Below, one piece after another: positions 12,294 to 12,941 of a stretch of DNA of 12,941 nt. The stretch spans positions 1 through 12,941 of the forward strand of contig JAUSPL010000158.1 in assembly GCA_030656535.1 (NCBI GenBank), written 5' to 3'. The DNA comes from Gemmobacter sp. (GTDB lineage: Bacteria; Pseudomonadota; Alphaproteobacteria; Rhodobacterales; Rhodobacteraceae). The position numbers and the translations under genes were made by a program. The notes beneath the pieces were generated by a model. That model searched no databases. It saw only the letters and a program-made list of their open reading frames with translations, and was not told where the DNA came from. Every line of letters begins with the position of its first letter. The stretch's first letter is position 1.

Positions 12294-12941
12294 CCGACAA
12301 ACAGGTCATGTCCGGCAAGCCCTTGGCAATGCCCGAGGCCCGTAGCGGGCATCTGGCCATGCTTGCGTTCTCGGCGCTGGTCGCGGGGTCCTTTTCGCTG
12401 GGGGTCATGGCGGCCAACGAGATTTCGCCCAAGGCCATGACCGCCGCACGTTTTGCGCTGGCCGCCGGGCTGTTGGTCGGGCTGGCGATGGCCGGGCCGG
12501 GCATTCGCCGGGACCATCTGCGCGGTTCCTGGCGCTATTTCCTGTTGGGCGGCATCTTTGCCATCTACTTTGTCTTGATGTTCGAGGGCCTGAAAACGGC
12601 CCCCGCCGTCTCGGCAGCAGCGGTTTTTACGCTGACACCCGTGATGAGCGCGGGCTTTGGCTGGTTGCTGCTACGCCAGATGACGACCCCGCGCATGGCG
12701 GTTGCGCTGGCGATCGGGGCAGCCGGAGCACTGTGGGTGATCTTTGATGCCGACCCTGCTGCGGCACTGGCATTCCATATCGGGCGCGGCGAGGCCATCT
12801 ATTTTGTCGGTTGCATCGCCCATGCCGCTTTCACGCCGCTGCTGCGCCTTTTGAACCGGGGCGAACCCGGCATTGTGTCCACGGCCTTGGTGATGTCGGC
12901 TGGCTGCATCTTGTTGGTGATCTGGGGCTGGCCCGAGATTC
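12278..12941 (+). CDS. EamA/DMT family membrane transporter (3' end outside window)
   Basis: The 221 visible residues run to the window end with no stop. They hold about seven hydrophobic helices (roughly 26-44, 53-72, 87-103, 108-132, 139-155, 172-190 and 199-217). The first EamA repeat is recognisable: GSFSLGVMAANEISPKAMTA, AARFALAAGLL, then GLKTAPAVSAAAVFTLTPVM (104-123), the conserved helix of drug/metabolite transporters. These are inner-membrane permeases, often exporters of amino acids or metabolites; the substrate is unknown. ATG at 12278 overlaps lysR by 16 bases; GTG at 12290 (GTGA overlap) and ATG at 12308 are in-frame alternatives, and none has a strong ribosome site, which suggests coupling to lysR. 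The missing part should hold the last helices. Confidence 0.9.
   Translation, partial: MGHTVTDKQVMSGKPLAMPEARSGHLAMLAFSALVAGSFSLGVMAANEISPKAMTAARFALAAGLLVGLAMAGPGIRRDHLRGSWRYFLLGGIFAIYFVLMFEGLKTAPAVSAAAVFTLTPVMSAGFGWLLLRQMTTPRMAVALAIGAAGALWVIFDADPAAALAFHIGRGEAIYFVGCIAHAAFTPLLRLLNRGEPGIVSTALVMSAGCILLVIWGWPEI

Noticed and set aside
1..12941. Search for CRISPR arrays, insertion sequences, tRNA/rRNA genes, integrase or toxin-antitoxin genes and anomalous composition
   Set aside because: None seen. Gene content and codon style are uniform, with no direct repeats of useful length and no transposase or defence motifs.

Overview
The window looks like ordinary chromosome of a GC-rich alphaproteobacterium, most likely Rhodobacterales (Roseobacter/Rhodobacter group). 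Pointers are an RpoH2-type heat-shock sigma factor, a MoeB homologue with an N-terminal membrane segment, strong G/C preference at third codon positions, and several short hypothetical genes in tight packing. I see no mobile element, tRNA, rRNA or CRISPR array, and no gene-free stretch over 300 bases. Both ends cut genes: ilvD on the left and an EamA/DMT transporter on the right.

Left part (+ strand, 1-2585): the end of ilvD (branched-chain amino acid and pantoate precursor synthesis), an overlapping predicted lipoprotein gene, then two unrecognised genes (257 and 125 aa). A possible 14-residue leader ORF ends on the start codon of the 257-aa gene (TAATG overlap).

Middle part (- strand, read from right to left, 9229 to 2695): rpoH2, a ChaN-like gene, coaBC, a 30-codon small ORF, dut, a membrane-anchored moeB-like gene, an amino-acid-type periplasmic binding protein and one ABC permease. 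From coaBC onward the genes are nearly contiguous (ATGA overlap, then TGACCATG, then a 1-base gap, then gaps of 37 and 40 bases), so they probably form an operon: coenzyme A synthesis, dUTP removal, sulfur-carrier activation and amino-acid uptake. No ATPase gene for the ABC system is present beside it.

Right part: divergent from rpoH2 run cobU/cobP (cobinamide kinase) and a histidine phosphatase that may be CobC-like (cobalamin salvage), with another possible small ORF joining them by an ATGA overlap. deoD (purine nucleoside phosphorylase) lies convergent to these. Divergent from deoD is a LysR-type regulator whose 3' end overlaps an EamA exporter gene; the deoD-lysR gap holds two short inverted repeats that could be operators.

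The window is mostly housekeeping. The best leads are the 30-aa Trp-rich ORF that exactly fills the coaBC-dut gap, a sigma-E-like promoter motif before rpoH2 that lies inside the start of cobU, two weaker coupled small ORFs, and the orphan ABC binding protein/permease pair. I found no convincing new defence or mobile system.
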